NCBI GenBank assembly: GCA_942491975.1
Contig: CALOCY010000004.1
Location: 1,240,001 to 1,304,000 of the forward strand
Source: CALOCY01 sp942491975
GTDB taxonomy: Bacteria; Bacteroidota; Bacteroidia; Bacteroidales; Prolixibacteraceae
Length of the DNA stretch: 64,000 nucleotides
Reading direction: 5' to 3'
Made by a program: the position numbers and the translations under genes. Positions within the stretch are counted from its first letter, which is position 1, and every line of letters begins with the position of its first letter. Below are positions 16,893 through 25,066 of this stretch, in pieces. The notes under the pieces are model-generated. The model ran no database searches. It was not told the DNA's origin and saw only the letters and a list, made by a program, of their open reading frames with translations.

Positions 16893-17426
16893 ATGCCTGA
16901 TCTACTCCTAAAATATTACCTGTACGATTCAAAAGCGTATAATATTCTTTTAAACCATTCTGAAGCAGTTGCAGAACAGGCTATTCAGATTGCCATAAAC
17001 CATCCCGAATTAAATGCCGATATCAACTTTATCAAAGAAGCGGCAATGTTGCACGATATCGGGATATTTTTGACCAATGCCCCTGAACTGGGTTGCACAG
17101 GGGAATATCCCTACATTTGCCATGGTTACCTTGGCCGACAACTCATTGAAGAAGAAGGGCTTCCAAAACATGCATTGGTGTGTGAACGGCATACCGGGAC
17201 AGGTATTTCCCGTGAAGAGATCCTATCAAACAACCTGCCTCTCCCCCACCGGGACATGATCCCACAAACCATTGAAGAGAAGATCATCTGTTTTGCCGAT
17301 AAATTCTATTCTAAGAACAGGGAAAGTAAACAGCCGAAAACATTAAAACAGGTTCGTAAATCGCTTGCCAAACATGGTGATAATCAGGTAAAGCGATTTG
17401 ATGAATGGTGCAGGCTTTTTTTATGA
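16893..17426 (+). CDS. HD-domain phosphohydrolase-like protein
   Basis: 177-residue HD-superfamily protein: HSEAVAEQAIQIA (first His), AAMLHDIGIF (HD pair) and HALVCERHTG, then IICFADKFYSK with the last metal-binding Asp. Such stand-alone HD proteins hydrolyse nucleotides or other phosphates; the substrate cannot be deduced. The start at 16893 (MPDLLLKYYLYDSKAYN) is preferred over an in-frame upstream extension of mixed composition starting at 16845. It lies 60 nt after msrB. Also compatible with annotation as phosphohydrolase. Confidence 0.82.
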   Translation: MPDLLLKYYLYDSKAYNILLNHSEAVAEQAIQIAINHPELNADINFIKEAAMLHDIGIFLTNAPELGCTGEYPYICHGYLGRQLIEEEGLPKHALVCERHTGTGISREEILSNNLPLPHRDMIPQTIEEKIICFADKFYSKNRESKQPKTLKQVRKSLAKHGDNQVKRFDEWCRLFL

Positions 17427-17727
17427 CACCACAACAATAAACGGGCAAAGAAGCATTAATTGGCTATCAGCAATGTTGGTCGGATAGTGTTTTGTATAAC
17501 ATTAACAGCCTGACAACCAATAAAATAACAAAAAACACCTGCCTGATCAATTGATAACCAATAACTTTATGGCATTTTCATATTGAATTTAAACATTTTA
17601 TTATATATATTTGTTTATAAGAAAATATGTGACGTTGTATTTATTGCTAAATTAAGATTTTTAAAAACGTACATTTATTACAATTGTTTCAAGAAATGAT
17701 TTATTGTTCATTTAAAAATTTATAATT
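17427..17727. other. Intergenic region with the promoter of the double-glycine peptide
   Basis: Very A+T-rich 301-base stretch. A TATATTTG at 17606-17613 fits the Bacteroidota -7 consensus, with TTG at 17583-17585 20 nt upstream, giving a predicted start near 17620 and a 5' leader of about 108 nt. Nothing else recognised. Confidence 0.4.
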
Positions 17728-17907
17728 ATGGAACCAAGAAAATTAAATTTTGACGAACTTCAAAATATTGAAGGAGGAGGTATACGGCGTTGGCTCTGTG
17801 AAAAGATTACTTATCTTAGTTTCAACGATGTTGGATCACCGTTATCAACTATAGCATGGTGGATAAACCAAAACCTTCTTCATTGTGAGAATGATAGAGA
17901 AGAATAG
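17728..17907 (+). CDS. Double-glycine-leader precursor peptide (bacteriocin/RiPP-like), 59 aa
   Basis: 59-codon reading frame from ATG at 17728 to TAG at 17907. The N-terminus MEPRKLNFDELQNIEGGG has the form of a double-glycine leader (acidic/hydrophobic helix with L, F, L, I spacing and ending in GG), the type cut by peptidase-C39 ABC exporters. The core begins IRRWLCEKITYLSFNDVG and holds two Cys (residues 24 and 53), two Trp in tandem and a charged end (CENDREE). It has its own promoter-like element and an intrinsic terminator 80 nt downstream. A second peptide with a matching leader, KLNF(x)5-IxGG, occurs at 60948-61172. No modification enzyme or transporter is adjacent. Function is inferred from the leader only. 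Confidence 0.72.
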   Translation: MEPRKLNFDELQNIEGGGIRRWLCEKITYLSFNDVGSPLSTIAWWINQNLLHCENDREE

Positions 17908-17987
17908 CTGGAAAAATAATTCACAAAACTCTCATCAAACATGTAAATATCTGTTTATCAGCATTAATATCGGATATTAAAATTTTT

Positions 17988-18018
17988 AAGAAATACTCTT
18001 TTAAAGAGTATTTCTTTG
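17988..18018 (+). terminator. Terminator of the double-glycine peptide gene
   Basis: AAGAAATACTCTTT (17988-18001) pairs with AAAGAGTATTTCTT (18003-18016), followed by TGTTTC. The structure is symmetric and may work both ways. It isolates the peptide gene from the S9 peptidase gene; the remaining bases to 18222 are A+T-rich with no feature I can name. Confidence 0.8.
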
Positions 18019-18222
18019 TTTCAAGACGTATTCATATAGCTTTAAAAGCATCTAACCCAGCATTAATCCCTTCTACTACGAATCTATTTTTATTGTACTT
18101 TTGTTTAGTATTGTATTTTTAAAAGAATGATTTATCGGTTTACAATATACTCTGTATAATTTTTTTCAACATTCAACTTTTGACAAATTCAATGCAACTA
18201 AAAATAAAAAACCTTACATAAT

Positions 18223-20781
18223 ATGAAAAAAATTAACGTACTTATTTCATTGGTACTCCTGTCCCAATTCTGTTTGGCAGAAACCACCACCGTTAAAATC
18301 GACAACTGGCTCAAAGCAGGATCAACAACAGTTTTAAATCCGGCATTCAATAGTGTTGAACGAATAGATGGCACGACATTCTCGACGAGCGATCTCCTGA
18401 AATCACTGGTTGTCAATGTTGATCACATAACACCTATAAGTGGGGAAACAGTTATTGTTGGGAAATCATCTTTTGAATGGACACCATTTGAAATACCTGC
18501 TGACAGTATTATTAATGATAGCGGGCATGAGAACCAGGCCCTGTTGCTTGCCTCTTATCTTTCTGTTGACCGGTGGACAAAAGGATCGCTAAACATTACC
18601 ACAAATGCCATATGTGAAATTTACCTGGACGGCAAAAATATAAAGACAAAGAAAATTGTGTCTTTAAAAGAAGATAAAATAACTGTTAAACTGGATAAGG
18701 GAAACCATTCAATCATTGTTAAGCTGTTGCACAACGAACAACCATTGAAGTTTCAATCCGGATTTGAGACAGAGATTGAACATGCCCATCCTGTTGTATC
18801 ATTATCACCGAGAAGGACGCTTACAATAAAAGACATTCTCAATGGAGAGAAAATTGCATCTGCAAAGATTTCTCCATCAGGAAAATATGTATTAATTGAC
18901 TATTCGTATGTTGTTGATGAGACGGGAAAAAGTAAACGATATCGCGTACTGAAGGATTTAAAAAACAACCAAAACGTTACGGTATTCAGAAATCAAAAGA
19001 TTGGGAATGTTCAGTGGCTGCCCCGTACCGACCGGCTCTCTTACACCACATCAACAAAAGAGGGAACTAACTTATATTTATATGATATTGCTACTGCACA
19101 GGAGGTTATAATAACAGAAAACATTAAGGATTTCTCTTCGTACAGTTGGTCACCCACCGAAACATATATCATTTATAGCGAGTACATCGAAGCTGAAAAG
19201 CCCGGTGACCTGAAATACATCTATGGGAACGAAGACCGTCTCCCCTATTTCAGGAACCGCTCGTTCCTGCACCTGATTGATGTCAACTCGGGCAACAGGT
19301 TGCCGTTAACTACCGGAAACTTATCGACTTCCCTGCACGATATTCATCCTGACGGGACAAAAATACTGTTTTCTACTACCCGGCACGACTATTCTGAAGT
19401 GCCTTTTAGCAAGCAAAACCTCTATGAAATGGATTTGGGCACGTTGGAACCGGATACTGTCTGGAAAGATAAGTTATACGATGGTTATGCACACTATTCA
19501 CCTGCCGGCATGAAACTTCTTGTCAGTGGTCCCCCTCAATGCTTTGGAGAAATCGGGATGAATGTAACCAGGGATAAAATTCCGAATAAATACGATACCC
19601 AGCTTTATCTGTTCGATTTAACCACAAAAAAAGCTGAAGCATTGACGCGCGAATTTGCCCCTGCTATAGAGGATGCCTACTGGAGCAAAACAAACGAGCT
19701 TTTTCTAAAAGTTAGCGAGGGGGAGTATATAAACCTGTACAATTACTCCTTCAAAACAAAACAGTTTAAAAAAACAGCCCTGAGTGTTGATGTATTGAAC
19801 AGTATTAATTATGCTCATCATCAACCTGTTGCCGTATATACAGGCAGCAGTGTCTCTACCCCGCAAAGGTTGTTTGTTTTAGATTTGAAAAAAGGTAGAA
19901 GTGACGTGATTGCATACCCTGAAAAAGAGCGGTTCTCACAAATTGATTTTGGAAAGAATAAAGACTTTAACTTCACCAATAAAAAGGGCACAACAATCTA
20001 TGGCCGTGTTTATTATCCTCCCGGTTATGATGCCTCAAAGAAGTATCCGGTTATTGTAAATTTTTATGGGGGGACTTCCCCCATAGAACGTAGCTTTGGA
20101 GGACGTTATCCCATTAACACATGGGCTGCAAACGGGTATATGGTGTATGTACTGCAACCCAGTGGTTCTACCGGTTTTGGGCAGGATTTTTCAGCCCTGC
20201 ATGTGAACGGGTGGGGATCTGATGCTATTGATGACATTATTGACGGCACCAAAGCATTTCTGAAAGCGCACCCTTCAGCCGACTCAACCAATGTAGGGTG
20301 TATCGGGGCTTCGTATGGCGGTTACACAACAATGCTGTTACAAACACGTACCGCTATTTTTAAAACAGCCATATCCCATGCCGGTATCAGTTCACTTACA
20401 TCGTATTGGGGCGAAGGTTACTGGGGCTACACTTATAACACCGGTGCAGCAGCATACAGCTATCCCTGGAACCGCAAAGATATTTACGTGGACAACAGCC
20501 CCATCTACAATGCCGATAAGTTTCAAAATTCCATATTGCTGCTTCACGGGACAGCAGACCCCAACGTACCTGTCGGTGAGAGTTTACAGTATTATGCAGC
20601 ACTTAAAATTTTGGGTAAAGACATTGAAATGGTGTTGGTGGATGGTGAGAAACACTGGATAATTGATTATAAAAAACGAAACCAATGGCACTATACCATT
20701 ACATCGTGGTTTGACTACAGGTTAAAAAATCAACCGGAGCAATGGAAAGAGCTGTATCCCGATAAAAATATTGATCAATAA
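18223..20781 (+). CDS. Secreted S9-family (prolyl oligopeptidase-type) serine peptidase
   Basis: 852-residue protein with a signal peptide (MKKINVLISLVLLSQFCLA). After an N-terminal beta-sandwich and a WD40-like propeller comes an alpha/beta-hydrolase catalytic domain: nucleophile in GASYGGY (Ser697), Asp779 in HGTADPNVPV and His811 in DGEKHWI. The double-Glu motif that defines DPP IV is not visible, so it is a relative of acylaminoacyl- or other oligopeptidases of S9 rather than DPP IV; the preferred cleavage site is unknown. It stands alone between the peptide gene's terminator and a nitroreductase 17 nt downstream, possibly the same transcript. Confidence 0.88.
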   Translation: MKKINVLISLVLLSQFCLAETTTVKIDNWLKAGSTTVLNPAFNSVERIDGTTFSTSDLLKSLVVNVDHITPISGETVIVGKSSFEWTPFEIPADSIINDSGHENQALLLASYLSVDRWTKGSLNITTNAICEIYLDGKNIKTKKIVSLKEDKITVKLDKGNHSIIVKLLHNEQPLKFQSGFETEIEHAHPVVSLSPRRTLTIKDILNGEKIASAKISPSGKYVLIDYSYVVDETGKSKRYRVLKDLKNNQNVTVFRNQKIGNVQWLPRTDRLSYTTSTKEGTNLYLYDIATAQEVIITENIKDFSSYSWSPTETYIIYSEYIEAEKPGDLKYIYGNEDRLPYFRNRSFLHLIDVNSGNRLPLTTGNLSTSLHDIHPDGTKILFSTTRHDYSEVPFSKQNLYEMDLGTLEPDTVWKDKLYDGYAHYSPAGMKLLVSGPPQCFGEIGMNVTRDKIPNKYDTQLYLFDLTTKKAEALTREFAPAIEDAYWSKTNELFLKVSEGEYINLYNYSFKTKQFKKTALSVDVLNSINYAHHQPVAVYTGSSVSTPQRLFVLDLKKGRSDVIAYPEKERFSQIDFGKNKDFNFTNKKGTTIYGRVYYPPGYDASKKYPVIVNFYGGTSPIERSFGGRYPINTWAANGYMVYVLQPSGSTGFGQDFSALHVNGWGSDAIDDIIDGTKAFLKAHPSADSTNVGCIGASYGGYTTMLLQTRTAIFKTAISHAGISSLTSYWGEGYWGYTYNTGAAAYSYPWNRKDIYVDNSPIYNADKFQNSILLLHGTADPNVPVGESLQYYAALKILGKDIEMVLVDGEKHWIIDYKKRNQWHYTITSWFDYRLKNQPEQWKELYPDKNIDQ

Positions 20782-20798
20782 TTTTAAAACCGGACGTT

Positions 20799-21314
20799 AT
20801 GAATTTTATTGAACTGGCAAAAAAACGGTACTCGGTACGTGCTTACAAAAACCAACCTGTAGAAGAGGATAAGCTAATGGCTGTACTTGAAGCGGGGCGC
20901 ATTGCCCCTTCGGCAGTGAATTTTCAGCCCTGGCATTTTATTGTAGTGAAAGATGCCGAATATATTAACGCTTTTTACGAAGTTTACCACCGCGAATGGT
21001 TTAAACAAGCCCCTTTGTACATTGTTGTATGTGGAGACCACAAGCAGGCATGGAAACGTAAAGCAGACGGGAAAGACCATGCCGATATTGATGCCTCTAT
21101 TGCGATTGACCACATGACGCTTGCTGCTACCGATTTAGGGCTGGGAACCTGCTGGATTTGCAATTTTGAGGTGGAAAAATGCCGGGAGAAGCTTGATCTT
21201 CCGGAAAAGATCGAGCCCATTGCCATTTTATCATTGGGATATCCTGAAGGTGATGAAATCCCTGAGAAGAAGCGAAAGGCGATGGATGAAATTGTGCATT
21301 GGAACAGATTTTAA
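20799..21314 (+). CDS. Nitroreductase-family FMN oxidoreductase
   Basis: 171-residue flavoprotein of the nitroreductase superfamily. The FMN-binding start MNFIELAKKRYSVRAYKNQP (RYSVRAY) and the central APSAVNFQPWHFIVV are diagnostic; GLGTCWICNF and ILSLGYPEGDE complete the fold. It would use NAD(P)H to reduce nitro compounds, quinones or a related substrate in the cytoplasm. It starts 17 nt after the S9 peptidase stop. The physiological substrate is not inferable. Confidence 0.9.
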   Translation: MNFIELAKKRYSVRAYKNQPVEEDKLMAVLEAGRIAPSAVNFQPWHFIVVKDAEYINAFYEVYHREWFKQAPLYIVVCGDHKQAWKRKADGKDHADIDASIAIDHMTLAATDLGLGTCWICNFEVEKCREKLDLPEKIEPIAILSLGYPEGDEIPEKKRKAMDEIVHWNRF

Positions 21315-21502
21315 TTAATGTGTTGACAGGGAGCTTTTTGCCTCACTCCTTTTCTGTTCACTACAGTTTATTCTGTAGATTTTAATCAATTCCATCTATC
21401 ATATTATAAAACTTATCGAACACCTGCTGTAAGTGCTTATGTAATGCGTCATCTTTGTTGACAAGAAAAGAAATAAAAACTAACTTTTATAAAAAAACAG
21501 TC

Positions 21503-22057
21503 ATGAGTAGCGTATTAAGCATAGGAAGTCCGTTTCCTGCATTTGAAAAGACAGCTGTAGTATCATTGGATTTTGGTAAAGAGTTTGCCACTGTAACTTC
21601 CGAAGAGCACAAAAAATCTGGAAAGTGGATGGTATTCTTTTGGTGGCCCAAAGATTTCACCTTCGTTTGTCCCACCGAGATTGAGGAGTTTGGTAAAAAT
21701 GTTGGTGAATTTGAGAAACGGAATACCCAACTATTGGGTGGTTCAACTGACTCGGAGTTTGTACACCTGGCCTGGCGAAAAGACCACGCAGGGTTGCGCA
21801 ATCTTAAATTTCCTATGATTGCCGATACTTCCAAATCATTGGCCGAAGAGTTGGGTATCTTAGAAGCCAACGAGAAGATTGCCTACCGTGCCACGTTTAT
21901 TACGGACCCCGAAGGCACCATACGCTGGGTCAATGTAAACGACCTATCTGTGGGACGTAATGTACAGGAAGTACTGCGCGTATTGGATGCATTGCAAACC
22001 GGAGAATTAACCCCCTGTAATTGGGAACCGGGACAAGAAGTATTGACGGTTGGGTAG
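21503..22057 (+). CDS. AhpC/TSA-type peroxiredoxin
   Basis: 184-residue thiol peroxidase. The peroxidatic Cys is in DFTFVCPTEIEEF, with the following catalytic-pocket residues, and TPCNWEPGQEVL near the C-terminus holds the likely resolving Cys, the arrangement of typical 2-Cys peroxiredoxins of the AhpC group. I start at ATG 21503 (MSSVLSIGSPFPAF), the usual N-terminus; the frame is open to 21455. No AhpF-like reductase gene is beside it. A hairpin terminator follows. The intergenic 21315-21502 holds nothing recognised. Confidence 0.93.
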   Translation: MSSVLSIGSPFPAFEKTAVVSLDFGKEFATVTSEEHKKSGKWMVFFWWPKDFTFVCPTEIEEFGKNVGEFEKRNTQLLGGSTDSEFVHLAWRKDHAGLRNLKFPMIADTSKSLAEELGILEANEKIAYRATFITDPEGTIRWVNVNDLSVGRNVQEVLRVLDALQTGELTPCNWEPGQEVLTVG

Positions 22058-22103
22058 CCAACTGAATATTGAACACTGATCAACGATTTAGAATTTTAGA
22101 ATT

Positions 22104-22151
22104 AAAAGCCAGTTTATTCTCGTATATTGGGAACCAAGTTGGCTTTTTTTA
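22104..22151 (+). terminator. Terminator of the peroxiredoxin gene
   Basis: AAAAGCCA (22104-22111) pairs with TGGCTTTT (22139-22146), followed by a T run to 22150. The loop is long (about 27 nt). The rest of the 22058-22403 gap has no recognised feature. Confidence 0.65.
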
Positions 22152-22403
22152 TAATATCAGCAAAACGAAATTAAATAAGTATTGTTATTAACAAGTTGAT
22201 GATAGGGATACAGTATGATAGATGTGATCCAAATATATAATTTTACAAAAACGGCATATCTAAAAGTCAATACACTTCTATTGCTACACACTGTAGAGGC
22301 TGTATGAAAATCAAAAATGCTTTGAGCGAAACTTACGAATTGAAAGGGAGACTTTTCTTTTCTACCCCCACCCCCCTATCCACGAATTCTAAGACCAAAA
22401 CAG

Positions 22404-22946
22404 ATGAATCGATTGGTAAACATATTGACAGAGAAAGAAATTTTTCCGGAATACAGAGATACCCCTGTTGGATTACTTTTGAAATACCACAATCTTAACC
22501 GGCAACCGGACAACTACGAAAAGGCCAAACTTTTAATCGGAATGTGTATGGACAACCGAAAACGGTTACATATTCCTGACAACTTTGCCTTTATCATTCG
22601 TTCGGGCGGTGCAAATTTGAGGTGTAGTGAATTTCAGGTTTCATATACCATTGCTATAGGGCAAGTCCGGCATATTGCCCTAATTGGACATAACAATTGC
22701 GGGATGGTGAAACTGTTTGCACGCAAAGAAGAATTTATTCAGGGCCTTGTTGAATCAGCAGGTTGGGAAAGAGAACGGGCAGAAGAACATTTTATGCAGT
22801 TTGCACCACTATTTGAAATTGAAAATGAAGTGGATTTTATATTAAGCGAGACAAAACGGTTAAGGCTTCAGTATCCGGGAATTCAAATAGCACCACTAAT
22901 GTATTTGGTAGATGACAATAAATTGTATTTAATAAAAGAAAATTAA
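22404..22946 (+). CDS. Beta-class carbonic-anhydrase-like protein
   Basis: 180-residue protein with the beta-carbonic-anhydrase zinc motif: GMCMDNRKRL (CxDxR, with Asn where most have Ser) and HNNCGM (HxxC), between them FAFIIRSGGANLRCSE. These positions would supply Cys, His and Cys for zinc and the Asp-Arg dyad. It is smaller than typical members and the C-terminal region diverges, so it may be a beta-CA-like protein without proven activity. It is monocistronic. A frame starting at ATG 22404 gives a plausible N-terminal helix. Confidence 0.75.
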   Translation: MNRLVNILTEKEIFPEYRDTPVGLLLKYHNLNRQPDNYEKAKLLIGMCMDNRKRLHIPDNFAFIIRSGGANLRCSEFQVSYTIAIGQVRHIALIGHNNCGMVKLFARKEEFIQGLVESAGWERERAEEHFMQFAPLFEIENEVDFILSETKRLRLQYPGIQIAPLMYLVDDNKLYLIKEN

Positions 22947-23182
22947 ACCAACATGCATATAATATTGGCCAATAAATGGAAGCATTAATGTTACACAGCA
23001 AGACCAATGAGTATCTATTGACTTCAGGCACATCGTGCAACCTTTATTTGCGGCAGAAAAAAAGGTTTTCTAAATTCCGGCTGTCAGATTCAGTTCTTTT
23101 TAGTAATTTTAACGCTTGTTTAGGGCAGGTGGCTACCTGCTTCTTTACACGATGATTAAAAACGTTAAAATTAAAACGAAGA

Positions 23183-23629
23183 ATGGCGAAATCGCAACAG
23201 AGCTTTAACAAGAAAGAGAAAGAGAAAAAACGTTTAAAAAAACAACAGGATAAGCGGCAAAAACGTGAAGAGCGTAAGGCAAACCCACAAAGTGGCGGGC
23301 TTGATGATATGATAGCCTATGTTGATGAAAATGGTAACATTACAGATACACCACCCGATCCGACAAAGAAGAAAAAGATCAATGCCAAAAACATAGAAAT
23401 CGGGGTTCCCAAAAGGGAGGAGAAGGAGGTTTCCCCGATACGAAAGGGCAAAGTTGAATTTTTTAACGATTCAAAAGGCTTTGGTTTCATTAAAGAACTC
23501 GAAACGCAGGAGAAATTTTTTGTGCATGTTAACGGTTTGATCGATGAAATCAGGGAAAACGATATGGTTACGTTTGAACTTGAGCGTGGTTTGAAAGGGA
23601 TGAATGCCGTTCGGGTAAAGAAGGTTTGA
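23183..23629 (+). CDS. Cold-shock-domain RNA-binding protein with basic N-terminal extension
   Basis: 148 residues. The C-terminal 60 or so form a cold-shock domain: KGKVEFFNDSKGFGFI (RNP1 KGFGFI) and KFFVHV (RNP2-like), as in CspA proteins that bind single-stranded RNA and melt structures. The N-terminal half is an unusual Lys/Arg-rich stretch (KKEKEKKRLKKQQDKRQKR) that is probably disordered and can add nucleic-acid binding, an arrangement known in Bacteroidota. The leader (about 23030-23182) contains GCAGGTGGCTACCTGC, an inverted repeat. A UUCG-loop terminator lies downstream. Confidence 0.9.
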   Translation: MAKSQQSFNKKEKEKKRLKKQQDKRQKREERKANPQSGGLDDMIAYVDENGNITDTPPDPTKKKKINAKNIEIGVPKREEKEVSPIRKGKVEFFNDSKGFGFIKELETQEKFFVHVNGLIDEIRENDMVTFELERGLKGMNAVRVKKV

Positions 23630-23700
23630 TTTTCTAAATGTCAACACCACTGAACGTTTAAATAGAATAGAAATACCAATCCGCATAGTACGAAAAACCA

Positions 23701-23732
23701 AAAAAGCCATCCTTCGGGATGGCTTTTTTAGA
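23701..23732. terminator. Bidirectional terminator with UUCG tetraloop
   Basis: AAAAAGCCATCC TTCG GGATGGCTTTTT (23701-23728): a 12-bp perfect stem with the stable TTCG loop, flanked by A/T tracts on both sides, between the convergent cold-shock gene and rplT. Confidence 0.93.
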
Positions 23733-23762
23733 ATATTTCGACCTAAGTATTTTTAGTACTTA

Positions 23763-24107
23763 TTATTTCACCTTTTTAACGATTGCTTTGAATGCAACAG
23801 GGTGGTTCATGGCTAAATCGGCCAATACTTTTCTGTTAATTTCCACATTCTTTGCTTTCAGTTTACCGATAAATTGTGAGTACGACATGCCTTCGAGGCG
23901 TGCTGCAGCGTTGATACGCTGAATCCACAATGCACGGAAGTTACTTTTTTTCTTCTTTCTGTCGCGGTATGCATATTGCAGCCCTTTTTCGTAGGCATTT
24001 TTTGCAACCGTCCAAACGTTCTTACGGGCACCAAAGTATCCTTTGGTTTCTTTCAGGATTTTTTTCCTGCGGGCCCGTGAAGCTACATGATTTACTGATC
24101 TTGGCAT
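23763..24107 (-). CDS. rplT: 50S ribosomal protein L20
   Basis: 114-residue ribosomal protein binding 23S rRNA early in 50S assembly. MPRSVNHVASRARRKKILKE is the canonical L20 N-terminus, followed by NFRALWIQRINAAARLEGMSY. I chose the ATG at 24107 because it restores the standard N-terminus; the frame continues upstream to 24143 with foreign composition. Last gene of thrS-infC-rpmI-rplT; the 114-nt spacer from rpmI contains a GC-rich stem (24134-24163), a possible site for L20 autoregulation, which is inference. Confidence 0.97.
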   Translation of the reverse strand: MPRSVNHVASRARRKKILKETKGYFGARKNVWTVAKNAYEKGLQYAYRDRKKKKSNFRALWIQRINAAARLEGMSYSQFIGKLKAKNVEINRKVLADLAMNHPVAFKAIVKKVK

Positions 24108-24133
24108 AATTTTCGATTTTCGCGCGGCTAGCG

Positions 24134-24163
24134 CCCCGTCCACGATAGCTATCGGGATTGGGG
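24134..24163 (-). promoter_or_regulatory. GC-rich stem in the rpmI-rplT spacer
   Basis: CCCC...CGATAGCTATCG...GGGG: the 12-bp palindrome CGATAGCTATCG within outer CCCC/GGGG arms. It may be an attenuating or autoregulatory structure ahead of rplT, or a common short repeat of the genome. Confidence 0.35.
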
Positions 24164-24221
24164 TCTTTAGGCTGGTTCACGCTGTTAGTAACTAAATTTG
24201 TTTTTAAAAAAGGAAATAAAA

Positions 24222-24416
24222 TTAGATGTTCAACAATGCTTTAATATTGTTTTCATCAGATTTTGCAACAGTACCCCATTGGGTAAGGTTTCTCTTCTGC
24301 TTTTTTGTCTTCTTGGTTAAAATGTGACTTTTAAAAGCATGCTTCCTTTTAATCTTCCCGGATCCGGTGAGCTTAAACCGCTTCTTAGCACCGGAATTCG
24401 TCTTTACTTTTGGCAT
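24222..24416 (-). CDS. rpmI: 50S ribosomal protein L35
   Basis: 64-residue basic protein of the 50S subunit. MPKVKTNSGAKKRFKLTGSG at the start and KRKHAFKSHILTKK in the middle are diagnostic. It lies 43 nt downstream of infC, in the universally conserved infC-rpmI-rplT order, and the length matches the family (64-66 residues). Confidence 0.97.
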   Translation of the reverse strand: MPKVKTNSGAKKRFKLTGSGKIKRKHAFKSHILTKKTKKQKRNLTQWGTVAKSDENNIKALLNI

Positions 24417-24459
24417 TTTTTCCTTTTTAAATGTTTAATATAATGAAACTAAACAGTTT

Positions 24460-25032
24460 CTATTTCTTAGGTGAAATAAACATCGTCATTCGTTTACCTT
24501 CGAGCCTGGGCAGTTGTTCTACTTTTCCCAGCTCTTCAAGCTCCTGGGCTAACTTCAGGAGCAGTATTTCCCCTTTTTCCTTAAACAGGATGGATCGTCC
24601 TTTAAAGAACACAAAAGCTTTAACCTTAGCACCATCTTTCAGAAATTTCTCGGCATGCCGCAGTTTAAACTGAAAGTCATGTTCATCGGTATTGGGGCCA
24701 AAACGGATCTCTTTTACGATAACTTTTGACGCTTTGGTTTTCTGTTCTTTCTGTTTCTTCTTTTGCTGATAAAGAAACTTCGAGTAATCAATAATTTTAC
24801 ATACCGGCGGATCGGCTTTGGGAGATATCTCTACCAAATCCAATTCCTGTTCATCGGCCATGCGAATGGCTTCAGCTGTGGGGTAAATTTCTCCCGGTTT
24901 TTCAATATTATCACCTACCAAACGTACCTGTGGCACCCTGATGTGGTGATTAATCCGATGTTCCGGTCCTCTTTGTTGAAAAGGCCTGTAACCGCCACGG
25001 CCACGACCACGGGGACTTCTTTTTACTGCTAT
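24460..25032 (-). CDS. infC: Translation initiation factor IF-3, probable AUA start codon
   Basis: IF-3 prevents 50S joining and proofreads the start codon on the 30S subunit. The body is certain: VRLVGDNIEKPGEIYPTAEA, DLVEISPKADPPVCKIIDY and EIRFGPNTDEHDFQFKLRHA (all diagnostic). The first in-frame standard start would be GTG at 24936, but that loses the family's N-terminal RINxxIR motif, which is present upstream in frame as EHRINHHIR. No ATG, GTG or TTG exists upstream. AAGGAGG at about 25041-25047 sits 8 nt before an in-frame ATA (25032-25030) that begins IAVKRSPRGRGRGGYRPF, giving a 190-residue protein with a GR-rich extension. AUA start is inference; AUU is known for infC elsewhere. 34 nt after thrS. 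Confidence 0.88.
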   Translation of the reverse strand: MAVKRSPRGRGRGGYRPFQQRGPEHRINHHIRVPQVRLVGDNIEKPGEIYPTAEAIRMADEQELDLVEISPKADPPVCKIIDYSKFLYQQKKKQKEQKTKASKVIVKEIRFGPNTDEHDFQFKLRHAEKFLKDGAKVKAFVFFKGRSILFKEKGEILLLKLAQELEELGKVEQLPRLEGKRMTMFISPKK

Positions 25033-25066
25033 GACTAAATCCTCCTTTATTAATTAATAATCCTGT

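Noticed and set aside
22304..22498. 64-codon plus-strand frame upstream of the carbonic-anhydrase-like gene
   Set aside because: Overlaps the start of the true gene in another frame and has no motif.
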